Shown: one piece after another, positions 43,935-52,303 of the stretch | How the letters are laid out: every line of letters starts with the position of its first letter | How positions within the stretch are numbered: position 1 is the first letter of the stretch | From: Austwickia chelonae NBRC 105200 | GTDB taxonomy: Bacteria > Actinomycetota > Actinomycetes > Actinomycetales > Dermatophilaceae | Assembly (NCBI RefSeq): GCF_000298175.1 | Contig: NZ_BAGZ01000005.1 | Span: 620,001 to 684,000 of the forward strand | Direction of reading: 5' to 3' | DNA length: 64,000 bases | The notes under the pieces: model-generated | What the model was told of the DNA's origin: nothing | The model's database searches: none | What the model saw: the letters and a program-made list of their open reading frames with translations, nothing else | Translations under genes and position numbers: made by a program

Positions 43935-44660
43935 TCAGCGGTGGATGCTCCCGGTACGGTCGTTGTGCACCGTGATGCGGCTTCCTCGCGCAAGGGTCAG
44001 ATGCGGTGCGCTGAGGGCGCGGTGGAGTCGGGCGAGGTAGTCCGTCCGTGAGAACTCTTGGACCCCGAGACTGCCGAGGTGTTCGGTATGCCATTGGACA
44101 TCGATGATCCGGCGGGGGTCCGCGTCCGCGCGGATCACCTCGACGAGCCCGACGAGGGCAGCCTTGGAAGCGTCGGTGGCCCGGTGGAACATCGATTCGC
44201 CTGCGAAGAGCCCTCCGACGGCGACTCCGTAGAGACCGCCCACGAGTTCGTCGTGGGACCAGACCTCCACCGAATGGGCCCAGCCCAGCTCGTGCAGGTC
44301 ACCGTAGGCCGCGCGGATCTGCGGGGTGATCCAGAATCCGGGTCGGGTCGGGTCTGCGCATTCTTCGACGACCCGGTCGAAGGCTGCGTCCCAGGTGAGG
44401 TCGAATTTCCTGAGCGAACGGCTCAAGGACCGGGAGACCTTCAGCGCCGAGGGTTCGAGGACGCCGCGTGGATCGGGGCTCCACCACCCCATGGGTTCTT
44501 CTCCGTCGTCTCCGAGTCCCATCGGGAAGAGCCCGTTCCGGTAGGCCTGCAGGATGGTTCCGGCTTCGAGGTCGGCGCCCACGGCGACCAGGTCGTCTCC
44601 GGGGGTCGGCCGGGCGGAGGCCAGGTCCCAGGGGGTGGGCGGCGGTTCGACGGGGGGCAC
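43935..44660 (-). CDS. aat: Leucyl/phenylalanyl-tRNA-protein transferase
   Basis: A 241-residue N-end-rule enzyme that adds Leu or Phe from tRNA to proteins with N-terminal Lys or Arg, marking them for ClpAP-type proteolysis. The family stretches AYRNGLFPMG, WWSPDPRGVL, SVEVWSHDELVGGLYGVAVGGLFAGESMF and DVQWHTEHLGSLG are intact. GTG at 44660 stands 6 nt after TAGGGT with no Shine-Dalgarno, so it is probably leaderless. It stands alone between ctaC and the divergent PadR gene. Confidence 0.95.
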   Translation of the reverse strand: MPPVEPPPTPWDLASARPTPGDDLVAVGADLEAGTILQAYRNGLFPMGLGDDGEEPMGWWSPDPRGVLEPSALKVSRSLSRSLRKFDLTWDAAFDRVVEECADPTRPGFWITPQIRAAYGDLHELGWAHSVEVWSHDELVGGLYGVAVGGLFAGESMFHRATDASKAALVGLVEVIRADADPRRIIDVQWHTEHLGSLGVQEFSRTDYLARLHRALSAPHLTLARGSRITVHNDRTGSIHR

Positions 44661-44666
44661 GGCATC

Positions 44667-44672
44667 ACCCTA
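44667..44672 (-). promoter_or_regulatory. -10 box, leaderless aat promoter
   Basis: TAGGGT on the minus strand, 6 nt before the GTG at 44660. Confidence 0.4.
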
Positions 44673-44703
44673 AGCCACCGTGTGTCGTCCCCGACTCCTC
44701 AAC

Positions 44704-44735
44704 TACTAGATATAGCAAAGTACTGGAGTTAATCT
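44704..44735 (+). promoter_or_regulatory. PadR promoter and candidate operator
   Basis: An AT-rich stretch with TACT-N11-AGTA (44704-44722) and a -10 box TAATCT at 44730-44735, 6 nt before the ATG at 44742. The repeat is well placed for autorepression by PadR. Confidence 0.45.
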
Positions 44736-44741
44736 AGCCAC

Positions 44742-45101
44742 ATGCCGAGTCACGACCCCCAAATGCTCAAGGGCGTCCTCTCGCTGCTCCTGCTCCGCCT
44801 GCTCCTGCACGAGGACGGATATGGATACGGCGTCGTCACCCGCCTACAGGGGGCCGGATTCCCCGACCTCGTGGAAGGAACGGTCTACCCCGCGCTCACC
44901 CGACTCGAAGCGGCGGGGCATCTCGAGTCCTACCTGCTCAAGTCCACCTCCGGCCCGGCCCGGAAGTACTACCGGATCACCGACGGCGGCCGCGCCGAGC
45001 TCGCCCGGGCCGAGGCCGCCTGGTCCGACCTGGTCGCCGCCGTTGCCGCCGTGCAGGCCTCCCCCACGACCCCCTCCCCCTTGCAGACCCAGGAGGCCTG
45101 A
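44742..45101 (+). CDS. PadR-family transcriptional regulator
   Basis: A 119-residue winged-helix repressor: LSLLLLRLLLHEDGYGYGVVTRL, then VEGTVYPALTRLEAAGHLES and the wing RKYYRITDGGRAELARAEAAW. It is the short PadR form with a single C-terminal dimer helix. The gene downstream overlaps its ribosome site with this gene's end and encodes a HAAS-type membrane protein, the usual PadR partner. The start lacks a Shine-Dalgarno and is probably leaderless. The inducing signal is unknown. Confidence 0.92.
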   Translation: MPSHDPQMLKGVLSLLLLRLLLHEDGYGYGVVTRLQGAGFPDLVEGTVYPALTRLEAAGHLESYLLKSTSGPARKYYRITDGGRAELARAEAAWSDLVAAVAAVQASPTTPSPLQTQEA

Positions 45102-45102
45102 C

Positions 45103-45630
45103 ATGTCCGTCATCGACCGTGTCCGCATCGAGAACGCCGTGCAGCGCTACGACTTCGCCCTCGACCTCTACGGGGTCAGCGGCAAGCAGCGCCGCGGGTT
45201 GCGCCGCGAGCTGCGGGGCAACCTGCGCGAGGCCGCCACGCACGGCGGAGCCCGCGAGGCCATCCACGGCATCGGCTCTCCCGAGCAGCTCGCTCGCGAG
45301 TCGGCGCACGCCATCCGTGATCCGCGTCGCCCCGCCTGGAGCCAAGGACTGTCCGCCGCCGCCCTCGCGGTCGCCATCTACTGGACCGTCGTCTTCTACA
45401 CCGCCTTCACCTGGATGGACGCGGTCATCGCGACCGGCGTCGAACACGAGGTCGTGGGGCGGGTTTCCTTCCTCCCCGGGATCGAATACCGCGCGCAGCA
45501 CACCGCCACCAGCTTCAGCGGCGGACTGACCACCAGCGGCACGTTCGCCCTCATCAGCCTGGGCATCTTCCTCGTCGTGCTCGCTCTCGCCGGCCGCCTG
45601 TGGCGACCCCTGCGCCGCGCATCGTCCTGA
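45103..45630 (+). CDS. HAAS-domain membrane protein, PadR partner
   Basis: A 175-residue protein. The N-terminal 70 residues (RIENAVQRYDFALDLYGV through HGIGSPEQLARESA) are an alpha-helical HAAS/DUF1700-like domain, in which a small GSPEQLA turn is typical. Two membrane segments follow (about 84-112 and 146-166) separated by an extracellular loop. HAAS domains are usually encoded directly after PadR regulators. The ATG at 45103 has AGGAGG upstream inside the PadR end, with one base between the genes. The much longer open frame from 44821 is only the overlap of a GC-rich frame. Confidence 0.8.
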   Translation: MSVIDRVRIENAVQRYDFALDLYGVSGKQRRGLRRELRGNLREAATHGGAREAIHGIGSPEQLARESAHAIRDPRRPAWSQGLSAAALAVAIYWTVVFYTAFTWMDAVIATGVEHEVVGRVSFLPGIEYRAQHTATSFSGGLTTSGTFALISLGIFLVVLALAGRLWRPLRRASS

Positions 45631-45646
45631 ACACACCCCACAAGAA

Positions 45647-45681
45647 CGGCCGCCGCTTCCCGTCAAGGAAAGCGGCGGCCG
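45647..45681. terminator. Bidirectional terminator before erpA end
   Basis: A 12-bp perfect stem (CGGCCGCCGCTT at 45647-45658 with 45670-45681) between the convergent HAAS and erpA genes. Confidence 0.8.
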
Positions 45682-45703
45682 CCGTAGGTCGTGCTGCGAG
45701 GAC

Positions 45704-46054
45704 TCAGCTGAAGGAGTCTCCGCATGCGCAGGAACCCTGCGCATTGGGGTTGTCGATCGTGAAGCCCTGCTTCTCGATCGTGTCGGCGAAGTCGATGGTG
45801 GCGCCGTCCAGGTACGGAGCGCTCATCCGATCGACGACGACCTCGACACCGTCGAAGTCGCGCACCAGGTCACCGTCCAGGCTGCGCTCGTCGAAGTACA
45901 ACTGGTAGATCAAGCCGGAGCAGCCGCCGGGCTGCACGCCGATGCGCAGGCGGAGGTCGTCGCGACCCTCCTGCTCGAGCAGGCTCTTCACCTTGGTCGC
46001 TGCGACATCGGTCAGGATCACACCGTGCGCCTGAGTCTCGTTCTGGGTGGTCAT
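45704..46054 (-). CDS. erpA: Iron-sulfur cluster insertion/carrier protein (A-type)
   Basis: A 116-residue HesB/IscA-family carrier. The three cluster cysteines are present: Cys in QPGGCSGLIYQLYFD and the pair in GSCACGDSF at the C-terminus. It delivers [2Fe-2S] or [4Fe-4S] clusters to apoproteins. The position next to glycerate kinase and DUF3043 matches Rv2204c. The ATG at 46054 has a leader of about 70 nt and a promoter TTCGAC-16-TACAAT upstream. Confidence 0.93.
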   Translation of the reverse strand: MTTQNETQAHGVILTDVAATKVKSLLEQEGRDDLRLRIGVQPGGCSGLIYQLYFDERSLDGDLVRDFDGVEVVVDRMSAPYLDGATIDFADTIEKQGFTIDNPNAQGSCACGDSFS

Positions 46055-46129
46055 GACGTCGTCCTCCGCTGGTCGAGAAGTCCTTCGTGGGGCATCAACG
46101 CGGCTGAGGACCGCATTTGTTCCGCCCGC

Positions 46130-46157
46130 ATTGTACGAATGCTACGCGAGCGTCGAA
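46130..46157 (-). promoter_or_regulatory. erpA promoter
   Basis: TTCGAC (46152-46157) and TACAAT (46130-46135) on the minus strand with a 16-nt spacer, a good sigma70-type pair. Confidence 0.6.
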
Positions 46158-46207
46158 GGTCGACCTCACCTGCGCCCACCGTCGTCGGACCCGGCTCCGG
46201 CCCGGCG

Positions 46208-47371
46208 TCACCCCGGAGACCAGGTGGCCGCCACCCTGGCCACCCGAGCACTCAAAGCACCTGCCGGGTCCGCCAGCGCGGCCACGACCTCGGCCGGACG
46301 CTCGGCCACCGCATAGGTCGCCGACAACCCCATCGACATCGTGTCCCGCCGACCCACCTCGACCGTCCCGGCGACCGCCACCACCGGCAGCCCGCGCCGC
46401 CCTGCCGCCTCCGCGACCTCGGCCACCACACCTTGACCGGCCGACCGCCAGTCCAGACAGCCCTCCCCCGTCACCACCAGATCAGTACAGGCCAGCAACG
46501 AGGGGAGACCCCACGCCTCGAAACACCAACCTGCGGCGCTGCACCGGCGTGCCCCCAGCAGCAACAGCCCGTAACCCAGGCCTCCACCGGCTCCTGCTCC
46601 GGCCGCCCGGTCCAGCCGACGCGGTGTCCCACTCAACAGGTCGACCGGCGGGGGGCAGACCGTATCGGCCAGATGCCGGAACCGGCTCAAGGCGTGCTCC
46701 AGGATCTGGGCCTCCTGGGGGTCGGCGCCCCGAGCCCCAGCTGTCGCCGCAGAGGTTCCCTGCAAACCCAGCAGAGGAAGTTCCTCCTGGGTCACCAGGA
46801 CCAGTTCCACACCGGAGAGTCTTTCCCGCAAGGCGCCCAAACCGGACAGTGCGTCCCGGTCCGCTTCGGCCAGTGCGGCACCGCCCCGGCAGAGCTCCTC
46901 GGGTGGGCCTGCACCCAAGGCGCCCAACATGCCTGCGCCTCCGTCGTTCGTGGCGAGATCACCGACCGCCACCACGACCCGGTCGGCCTTCTCCTCCAGA
47001 GCCACCCCGATCAGTTCCCCGACCCCCCGACTGCTGGTCACCCCGGGGCGGCGCTCCGACGCGGAGAGCAGATGCAGGCCCGCGGCCTGAGTGGCCTCGA
47101 CATAGGCGGTGAGTCCTGAGCCGTCCTCCACCAGGAGGACCATCCCGGGCACCTCTCGACCCAGCGGGTCGTTGACCGTCGCCGCGACGGTGATACCACC
47201 CTCGGCTGACTTGGACAGCACCTCGAGGAAGTCGGCGCCGCCGCCGCTGATCGGAGCCAAGGTCAGCTCGTCCCCGGGGGCACGGGAACGCCAGCCGGCC
47301 GCTATCGCCTCGGCGGCCTGCACCGCCGTCAACGTGCCCCCGAAACGTTGCGGGCAGATCAACACTCGCAT
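46208..47371 (-). CDS. Glycerate kinase (type I)
   Basis: A 387-residue enzyme of the GckA/GarK class that phosphorylates D-glycerate. The protein opens VLICPQRFGGTLTAVQAAEAI, followed by ISGGGADFLEVLSKSAEGG and VAVGDLATNDGGAGML, then the closing FEAWGLPSLLACTDLVVTGEGCLDW segment, all family features, and the length is usual. The ATG at 47371 is preferred; a GTG two codons earlier and the open frame to 47410 are alternatives with no better ribosome site. Same position as Rv2205c. Confidence 0.9.
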   Translation of the reverse strand: MRVLICPQRFGGTLTAVQAAEAIAAGWRSRAPGDELTLAPISGGGADFLEVLSKSAEGGITVAATVNDPLGREVPGMVLLVEDGSGLTAYVEATQAAGLHLLSASERRPGVTSSRGVGELIGVALEEKADRVVVAVGDLATNDGGAGMLGALGAGPPEELCRGGAALAEADRDALSGLGALRERLSGVELVLVTQEELPLLGLQGTSAATAGARGADPQEAQILEHALSRFRHLADTVCPPPVDLLSGTPRRLDRAAGAGAGGGLGYGLLLLGARRCSAAGWCFEAWGLPSLLACTDLVVTGEGCLDWRSAGQGVVAEVAEAAGRRGLPVVAVAGTVEVGRRDTMSMGLSATYAVAERPAEVVAALADPAGALSARVARVAATWSPG

Positions 47372-47422
47372 CCTCACATGGTCGCACCGCCGGTCATCCA
47401 CGACCAGCATGCGGTGGAACGT

Positions 47423-48817
47423 TCAGTCGCGGGGCAGACGCCCGATCCTCTCGAGCAGGATCGTCTCGGCCAGGCAGACCTTTTCGAACTCCTCCAGGTG
47501 CAGGCTCTCGTTGGCGCCGTGAGCCCGAGTGTCCGGGTCCTCGACCCCGGTGACCAGGATCGCCGCATGCGGGAACTGCTCGGCGAATTCAGCGATGAAG
47601 GGAATCGACCCGCCGATACCGGTATCGACCGGCGACACACCCCAGGAGTCCTCGAAGGCCGCCCGGGCCGCATCCACAAAAGGACCGGAGGTCGGTGCCA
47701 CGAACCCGTTGCCGTGATCCTCCAGCTCGATGTCGACGCGAGTGCCCCAGGGGGCGCGGGTCTGGAGATGCTCACGGACCGCCTCCCAGGCCGACTCCCA
47801 GTCCTGGGAGGGCGCCAACCGGACCGAGACCTTCGCCCGAGCCTGCGGGAGCAGGAGATTGGCGGCGGTGTCCACACTGGGCGCGTCGATCCCGATGACC
47901 GTGACCGCAGGCTGCGACCAGATCCGAGAGACGACACTGCCCGACCCGATCAGAGGCGCGTCCGCGGGCATCCCGCTGTCCTTCCGGAACTGGTCCTGCG
48001 GATAGTCCAGGTCACTGGCAGAATCGCTGCGCAGTCCGGCGACGGCCACGGTCCCGTCATCGTCGTGCAGGGTCGCCAGCAGTCGACACAGCGCGGTCAA
48101 CGCATCGGGTGCAGCCCCACCGAACATCCCCGAGTGCACCCCGTGCTCCAAGGCGGTCACCGTCACCACCACCCGCACATTGCCTCGCAAGGTCGTGGTG
48201 AGCGCGGGCGCACCCACCGCCCAGTTGGACGAATCGGCCAGCACGATCGCGTCGCAGTCGAGCCGGTCCGCGTAGGTCGACAGGATCCCCGGCAGACTCT
48301 CCGAACCGACCTCCTCCTCACCTTCGACGATCACCCGCACGTCGACGGCCGTCTCGTCGCCCAGGGCCCGCAGCGCCGCCACGTGTGCCATCACGCCGGC
48401 CTTGTCGTCGGCCGCGCCGCGGGCGTAGAGGCGTCCGTCACGTTCGACCGGTTCGAAGGCGGGACTGATCCACTCGGAGTCTTCGCCGGGCGGCTGCACA
48501 TCGTGGTGTGCGTAGAGCAGGACCCGAGGAGCTCCTTCAGGGCCGGGCTTATGCGCCAGGACAGCAGGGTGTCCCTCGCCGATCCGGACGACCTCCACCT
48601 CGAGCCCCTCCGCGCGGAAGAGCTCGGCGACCCGTTTCGCACTCCGGGACACCTGCCCGGCGTCGAAGCTGGACAGGGAGACGCTGGGGATCCGGACCAA
48701 GGACTCCAGATCTGCGCGGACACCCGGCATCGCCGATGCCACCCGAGCAGCCAACTCATCCCGCCGTCCTGCGGGCAGATCACTTTCTCGCACAGACTTT
48801 CTCAGCTCGTCACTCAT
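47423..48817 (-). CDS. M20-family dipeptidase
   Basis: A 464-residue zinc dipeptidase. Metal ligands are recognisable in LLYAHHDVQPPGE (His, then the catalytic aspartate two residues on), RGAADDKAGVMAHV (bridging Asp), and VIVEGEEEVGSESLPG (catalytic and ligand glutamates). A dimerisation domain is inserted in the middle, and the last ligand histidine lies near HGANESLHLEEFEK. It hydrolyses small peptides in the cytoplasm. The ATG at 48817 lies 6 nt after TAGGCT, suggesting leaderless transcription. It precedes glycerate kinase by 51 nt. Confidence 0.92.
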   Translation of the reverse strand: MSDELRKSVRESDLPAGRRDELAARVASAMPGVRADLESLVRIPSVSLSSFDAGQVSRSAKRVAELFRAEGLEVEVVRIGEGHPAVLAHKPGPEGAPRVLLYAHHDVQPPGEDSEWISPAFEPVERDGRLYARGAADDKAGVMAHVAALRALGDETAVDVRVIVEGEEEVGSESLPGILSTYADRLDCDAIVLADSSNWAVGAPALTTTLRGNVRVVVTVTALEHGVHSGMFGGAAPDALTALCRLLATLHDDDGTVAVAGLRSDSASDLDYPQDQFRKDSGMPADAPLIGSGSVVSRIWSQPAVTVIGIDAPSVDTAANLLLPQARAKVSVRLAPSQDWESAWEAVREHLQTRAPWGTRVDIELEDHGNGFVAPTSGPFVDAARAAFEDSWGVSPVDTGIGGSIPFIAEFAEQFPHAAILVTGVEDPDTRAHGANESLHLEEFEKVCLAETILLERIGRLPRD

Positions 48818-48823
48818 GTCCTG

Positions 48824-48829
48824 AGCCTA
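48824..48829 (-). promoter_or_regulatory. -10 box, leaderless dipeptidase promoter
   Basis: TAGGCT on the minus strand, 6 nt before the ATG at 48817. Confidence 0.4.
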
Positions 48830-48925
48830 CGTTCTGAGGCTCCCGCTGACAGCAAAGCCCGAAGACTCCCCCCGCACAGCTGTCCATCTCCGGACACAGC
48901 TCTCCAACCTGCCGGGAAGGTGCCC

Positions 48926-48931
48926 TAGAGT
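48926..48931 (+). promoter_or_regulatory. -10 box, leaderless DUF3043 promoter
   Basis: TAGAGT, 7 nt before the GTG at 48939; no Shine-Dalgarno lies between. Confidence 0.45.
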
Positions 48932-48938
48932 TGCCCTC

Positions 48939-49523
48939 GTGTTCGGACGTAAGAAGGATCATTCACTGCAGGAGACGCTCCCGGAGCAGGCTGCTGTGGA
49001 ACGGGCTGGCGCCAAGAACCGCCCCACGCCCAAGCGCAAGCAAGCCGAGGCCGCACGGAAACAACCGTTGGTCCCCGCCGACCGGAAAGCCGCGGCCTCT
49101 GCCGCCAAACAGGCCGAGCGTGAACAGCGACTGAAGCGCCAGGAGGCCATGCGTCGCGGTGAAGAATGGGCGCTGATGCCCCGGGACCGCGGACCGGAAC
49201 GGGCCTGGATCCGTGATGTCATCGACTCCCGGTGGAATATCGGCGAATTCCTCATGCCGATCGTCCTCATCGGTCTGCCGCTGCTCTTCTTCCCCCCGAC
49301 CAGTCTGCTCGTCCGCATCGGTTACTCGGTCGTCTACGGCGCCTTCGCCGTCTTCATGCTGGACACCGTGATCCTGTGGTTCAGCATCAAACGGCGCCAC
49401 CTGGCCAAATTCGGCAACAAAGCCGCAGGCGGCACCTTCTTCTACACGATGAGTCGTACCCTCTCGATGCGTCGGGCCCGGCTCCCCCTGCCCCGCGTCG
49501 AACGCGGAGCCTCCGTCGACTGA
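48939..49523 (+). CDS. DUF3043 membrane protein
   Basis: A 194-residue protein: a strongly basic cytoplasmic N-terminal half with the repeated Lys/Arg/Ala pattern (KRKQAEAARKQP, KQAEREQRLKRQEAMRRGEEW), then DRGPERAWIRDVIDSRWNIGEF and two membrane helices (about 104-122 and 126-146). This matches DUF3043, which occupies the same spot next to glycerate kinase in mycobacteria (Rv2206). Function unknown. Confidence 0.9.
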   Translation: MFGRKKDHSLQETLPEQAAVERAGAKNRPTPKRKQAEAARKQPLVPADRKAAASAAKQAEREQRLKRQEAMRRGEEWALMPRDRGPERAWIRDVIDSRWNIGEFLMPIVLIGLPLLFFPPTSLLVRIGYSVVYGAFAVFMLDTVILWFSIKRRHLAKFGNKAAGGTFFYTMSRTLSMRRARLPLPRVERGASVD

Positions 49524-49550
49524 CCCGAATCTTCCGAGCACCTGCTGGAC

Positions 49551-49580
49551 GGCCCCCGGTATCCATCCGATCCGGGGGCC
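49551..49580. terminator. Bidirectional terminator after the DUF3043 gene
   Basis: GGCCCCCGG (49551-49559) pairs with CCGGGGGCC (49572-49580) around a 12-nt loop between convergent genes. Confidence 0.7.
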
Positions 49581-49600
49581 GCGCCCTGTCCGGGAACCGG

Positions 49601-49810
49601 TCACCCCTCCTGGAGGGACATCGGACCGTACACCAGCTCGCCGTCGCACCACAGGGAGACCGTCTCCGCTCCCTCGTCGGAGAGCTCTTCCCAACCGCTG
49701 CTCAACGCAGACTCAGCCTCCTCCCGGGAGGAGAAGGCCGCCGTCATCCCGACGACCTCCACGGGGTCACCGGCTCCGTCCGCGCAGGTCCATGTCCACC
49801 GTTCACTCAT
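49601..49810 (-). CDS. Small conserved actinobacterial protein
   Basis: A 69-residue acidic protein (ERWTWTCADGAGDPV, then FSSREEAESALSSGWEELSDEGAETVSLWCDGELVYGPMSL). The layout of a tryptophan-rich strand, a helix carrying a W-E-E-L motif and a closing strand is shared by a family of short hypothetical proteins I recall in actinobacteria. No function is known. The ATG at 49810 follows the stop of the YihY gene by 10 nt on the same strand, so it is likely the last gene of that unit. Confidence 0.7.
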   Translation of the reverse strand: MSERWTWTCADGAGDPVEVVGMTAAFSSREEAESALSSGWEELSDEGAETVSLWCDGELVYGPMSLQEG

Positions 49811-49820
49811 GTCCACCAAC

Positions 49821-50942
49821 CTAGTCCGTATCCTTCACCCGACGACGGCGCCTCCCAGCAGTGCGACGGATCTCCCGGTCCAGTCGGGCCTGGGCCGCCC
49901 GACGGCAGGTCTCCTCCTGCGCCATCTCGGCCAACCGTTGACGCTCCTCCCGATGCAGACGGGCGCTCCGGTACTGCCCGTCGTGCTCGAAGGTCACCTG
50001 CACCGTCTGGAAACCCTTCAACCGTTGAGCCCTGGCGATACCCGCATAGGCGGCGACATCCGCCTCCGTCAGATCGACGTCATCGGTCAACGGGGTGAGC
50101 AGCGCCCGCGGATAGAGCCCCAGGGCCAGGACCACGTTGAGCTCCGCGCAGAGCACGAAAGCCACCGAGGCCAGATAGATCCACGCCAGAAGGCCCAACA
50201 CGACGGCGAACACCCCGTTGGTGGCAGTCGCCCCGGCCACGAAACTACGGATGAACTCCGTACCGGCGTTCTGTAAACCCTGCCAGGCCAGGACCCCCAG
50301 CGCGCTCCCCGGCAGGGCTTCCTTGACCGTGACTGGGTAGCTCGTGCCGTACCGGGAGATCACCAGGAAGAGCAGGCCGGTGATCATCCCCGAGACCACC
50401 TTCCCCCAGACGCCGACCGCACGGTCGCTGACCCCCATGGCCACCAGCGCCGCATCCGCCTGGGAGAGCACCGTCGTCGCCACCAGGAAGAGTGCGACCA
50501 CCAACAACAACGCCGTGCTGCGGGCGCGAGCCACCACCGGATTCGGCCGGGAATCGCGGGGGACGTACCAGGCCGCGTTCAAGGCGTTCTGCATGGCCTG
50601 GGCAACCCCCAAGGCACCGAAGAGTGCACCCAGTGCGCCGACGACGACCGCCGTGGTGTTTCCCTGCAACTGGGCCCGCTCCACCTGGTCCCCGATGACC
50701 GGAACCTGGCGGAAGGCCGACTCCATGATCCGTGCCTGCCACTCGGGATTGTTCTCCAAGGCGTAACCCAGGACCGAGGAGAGCAGGAGCAGCAACGGGA
50801 AGATCGAGATGAAACCGTAGTAGGTGATCAATGCCGCGAGATAGGCACCCTGATCATCGATGTACTTGTAGACCACGGCGAGCGGGAGCCCCAACACAGG
50901 ACGGCGCCGTTGAAGGGCGTCCACCCGACCGGTCACCTTCAT
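49821..50942 (-). CDS. YihY/BrkB-family integral membrane protein
   Basis: A 373-residue protein with the six-helix YihY/virulence factor BrkB core: YIDDQGAYLAALITYYGFISIFPLLLLLSSVLGY opens it, followed by GALGALFGALGVAQAMQNALNAAW and VFAVVLGLLAWIYLASVAFVLCAELN. A basic, coiled 80-residue cytoplasmic tail follows. Its role is unknown; the family was once taken for RNase BN in error. The ATG at 50942 overlaps the stop of the upstream cobalamin-type gene by one base (TGATG), so translation is coupled. Confidence 0.9.
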   Translation of the reverse strand: MKVTGRVDALQRRRPVLGLPLAVVYKYIDDQGAYLAALITYYGFISIFPLLLLLSSVLGYALENNPEWQARIMESAFRQVPVIGDQVERAQLQGNTTAVVVGALGALFGALGVAQAMQNALNAAWYVPRDSRPNPVVARARSTALLLVVALFLVATTVLSQADAALVAMGVSDRAVGVWGKVVSGMITGLLFLVISRYGTSYPVTVKEALPGSALGVLAWQGLQNAGTEFIRSFVAGATATNGVFAVVLGLLAWIYLASVAFVLCAELNVVLALGLYPRALLTPLTDDVDLTEADVAAYAGIARAQRLKGFQTVQVTFEHDGQYRSARLHREERQRLAEMAQEETCRRAAQARLDREIRRTAGRRRRRVKDTD

Positions 50943-52165
50943 CACCGCTCCGCCTGCTCTGCGAGCGGTTTCGACAGGTACCACAGGACCATCTGGCCGC
51001 CACCGGACCAACGGGTCCGCCCCCGATCCGCCGAGGAAATCCCACGAACGCAATCCCACCTGGTCAGTTCTCCTCCCATGGCCCGGTGGTACCGGGCCAG
51101 CAGCGCCATTTCATCCACGGTCGTCCCGGCACCGACGACCCTTCCCCCCGGACGCAGGGCGCGCCAGGAGGCCTCGACACTGCGCGGGGCCAGTCCTGCG
51201 CCGACCGCCACCACAGCATCCGGCAACGGCCGTGACATCTTCGCGGCCGGATCCGGCAGCCGGTCCAGCACGACAGCTCGGCGTCCTCGTCCCATCCCGG
51301 TCCACTCGGTCGCGCAGACCCCGGGCCCGCCGACCTCCCACAGACATTCACCCGGTCCGGGATGGAGCGTCGACATGATCAGCGCGAGCGCGGTCCGCGC
51401 GGAGAGGTCGCCCTCGCCGCTTTCCCATCCTGGTAGCGGGAAACGGCCGCCGAGCGTCCCGTCCGCGGCCGACGGACGGGAGCCGCCGTCGTCGGCACGG
51501 ACATCCGTAGCGCGGCAGTCGACGGCGACCACATTCATCCCGGCGTCGATCTCGGCCGTCCAGGTGGCAGCAGACCCTTCCCACCGTTTTTCCTTCGAGG
51601 ACCCCAGGTCACCCAGGACGGTAAGGAAACTGTCGCCAAAACCTGCATCCACCAGCATCGAGGCCACCGTGGAAGGCGTGTCACGTCCGGCGGAGAGCAC
51701 GACGAACCGAGCGCCGGGCAGGAAGGTCTCAGGCAGTCCGGCCAGGCCGCCGCCGACGGCGTTGACCACGTCGACGTCCTCCGACGGCCAGCCCAGTCGG
51801 GCGCAGGCCAGGGCCACCGAGGAGAGGGTGGGGAGGAAGAGGAGACGGGTGATGCCCAGCTCCGCGACGAGGGTACGTCCGATTCCGTGGACGAGAGGGT
51901 CACCGGAGGCGAGGACGACCAGCCCTCGGTCGGCGTGCTCCTCCACGAGAGAGCGGATGTCGCTGCGTAGCGGGCTGCGCCATTCGACACGTTCCGCGCC
52001 CAGCCAGGTCGGCAGGTGTTCCAGCAGTCGGGGGCTCCCGACGATCGCCCCTGCCGAACGCAAGGCTTGACGTGCTTCCTCTCCCAACCCGGTCCATCCG
52101 TCGGCTCCCACTCCGACCACGACGACCCCTCGTGCGGCGAAGGTCTGCGCCACCCGCCGGGTCAC
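50942..52165 (-). CDS. CbiE/CbiT-type precorrin methyltransferase with eroded CbiT half
   Basis: About 407 residues from the GTG at 52165; the frame is open to 52279, and a GTG at 52153 is equally possible, since none has a good ribosome site. The N-terminal half is a recognisable CbiE/CobL methylase: VVVVGVGADGWTGLGEEA, then VLASGDPLVHGIGRTLV and LSSVALACARLGW. The C-terminal half aligns with CbiT, but motif I is LWEVGGPGVCATEW instead of LWDVGAGSGSxxxEW, and the segment after it is shortened. No other cobalamin genes are near. The second activity is therefore doubtful, and the protein may have lost its original job. It is coupled to the YihY gene and lies 25-140 nt after hisF. Confidence 0.68.
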   Translation of the reverse strand: MTRRVAQTFAARGVVVVGVGADGWTGLGEEARQALRSAGAIVGSPRLLEHLPTWLGAERVEWRSPLRSDIRSLVEEHADRGLVVLASGDPLVHGIGRTLVAELGITRLLFLPTLSSVALACARLGWPSEDVDVVNAVGGGLAGLPETFLPGARFVVLSAGRDTPSTVASMLVDAGFGDSFLTVLGDLGSSKEKRWEGSAATWTAEIDAGMNVVAVDCRATDVRADDGGSRPSAADGTLGGRFPLPGWESGEGDLSARTALALIMSTLHPGPGECLWEVGGPGVCATEWTGMGRGRRAVVLDRLPDPAAKMSRPLPDAVVAVGAGLAPRSVEASWRALRPGGRVVGAGTTVDEMALLARYHRAMGGELTRWDCVRGISSADRGRTRWSGGGQMVLWYLSKPLAEQAER

Positions 52166-52303
52166 GGTTCCGCACAGCCGCGAGGCGCAGGCACGGGCAG
52201 ATTCCGCGCCGATACGGCCAAAGCCGAGGAATCGGTCATTCGCACATGGTAATTCTGCTGCAGGCACACTGGTCACCAACGCGCCAGGTCACCAGATGGG
52301 CCT

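Noticed and set aside
52166-52279. Upstream extension of the CbiE/CbiT gene to 52279
   Set aside because: The extra residues do not resemble the family N-terminus and have no ribosome site; kept only as an alternative start.
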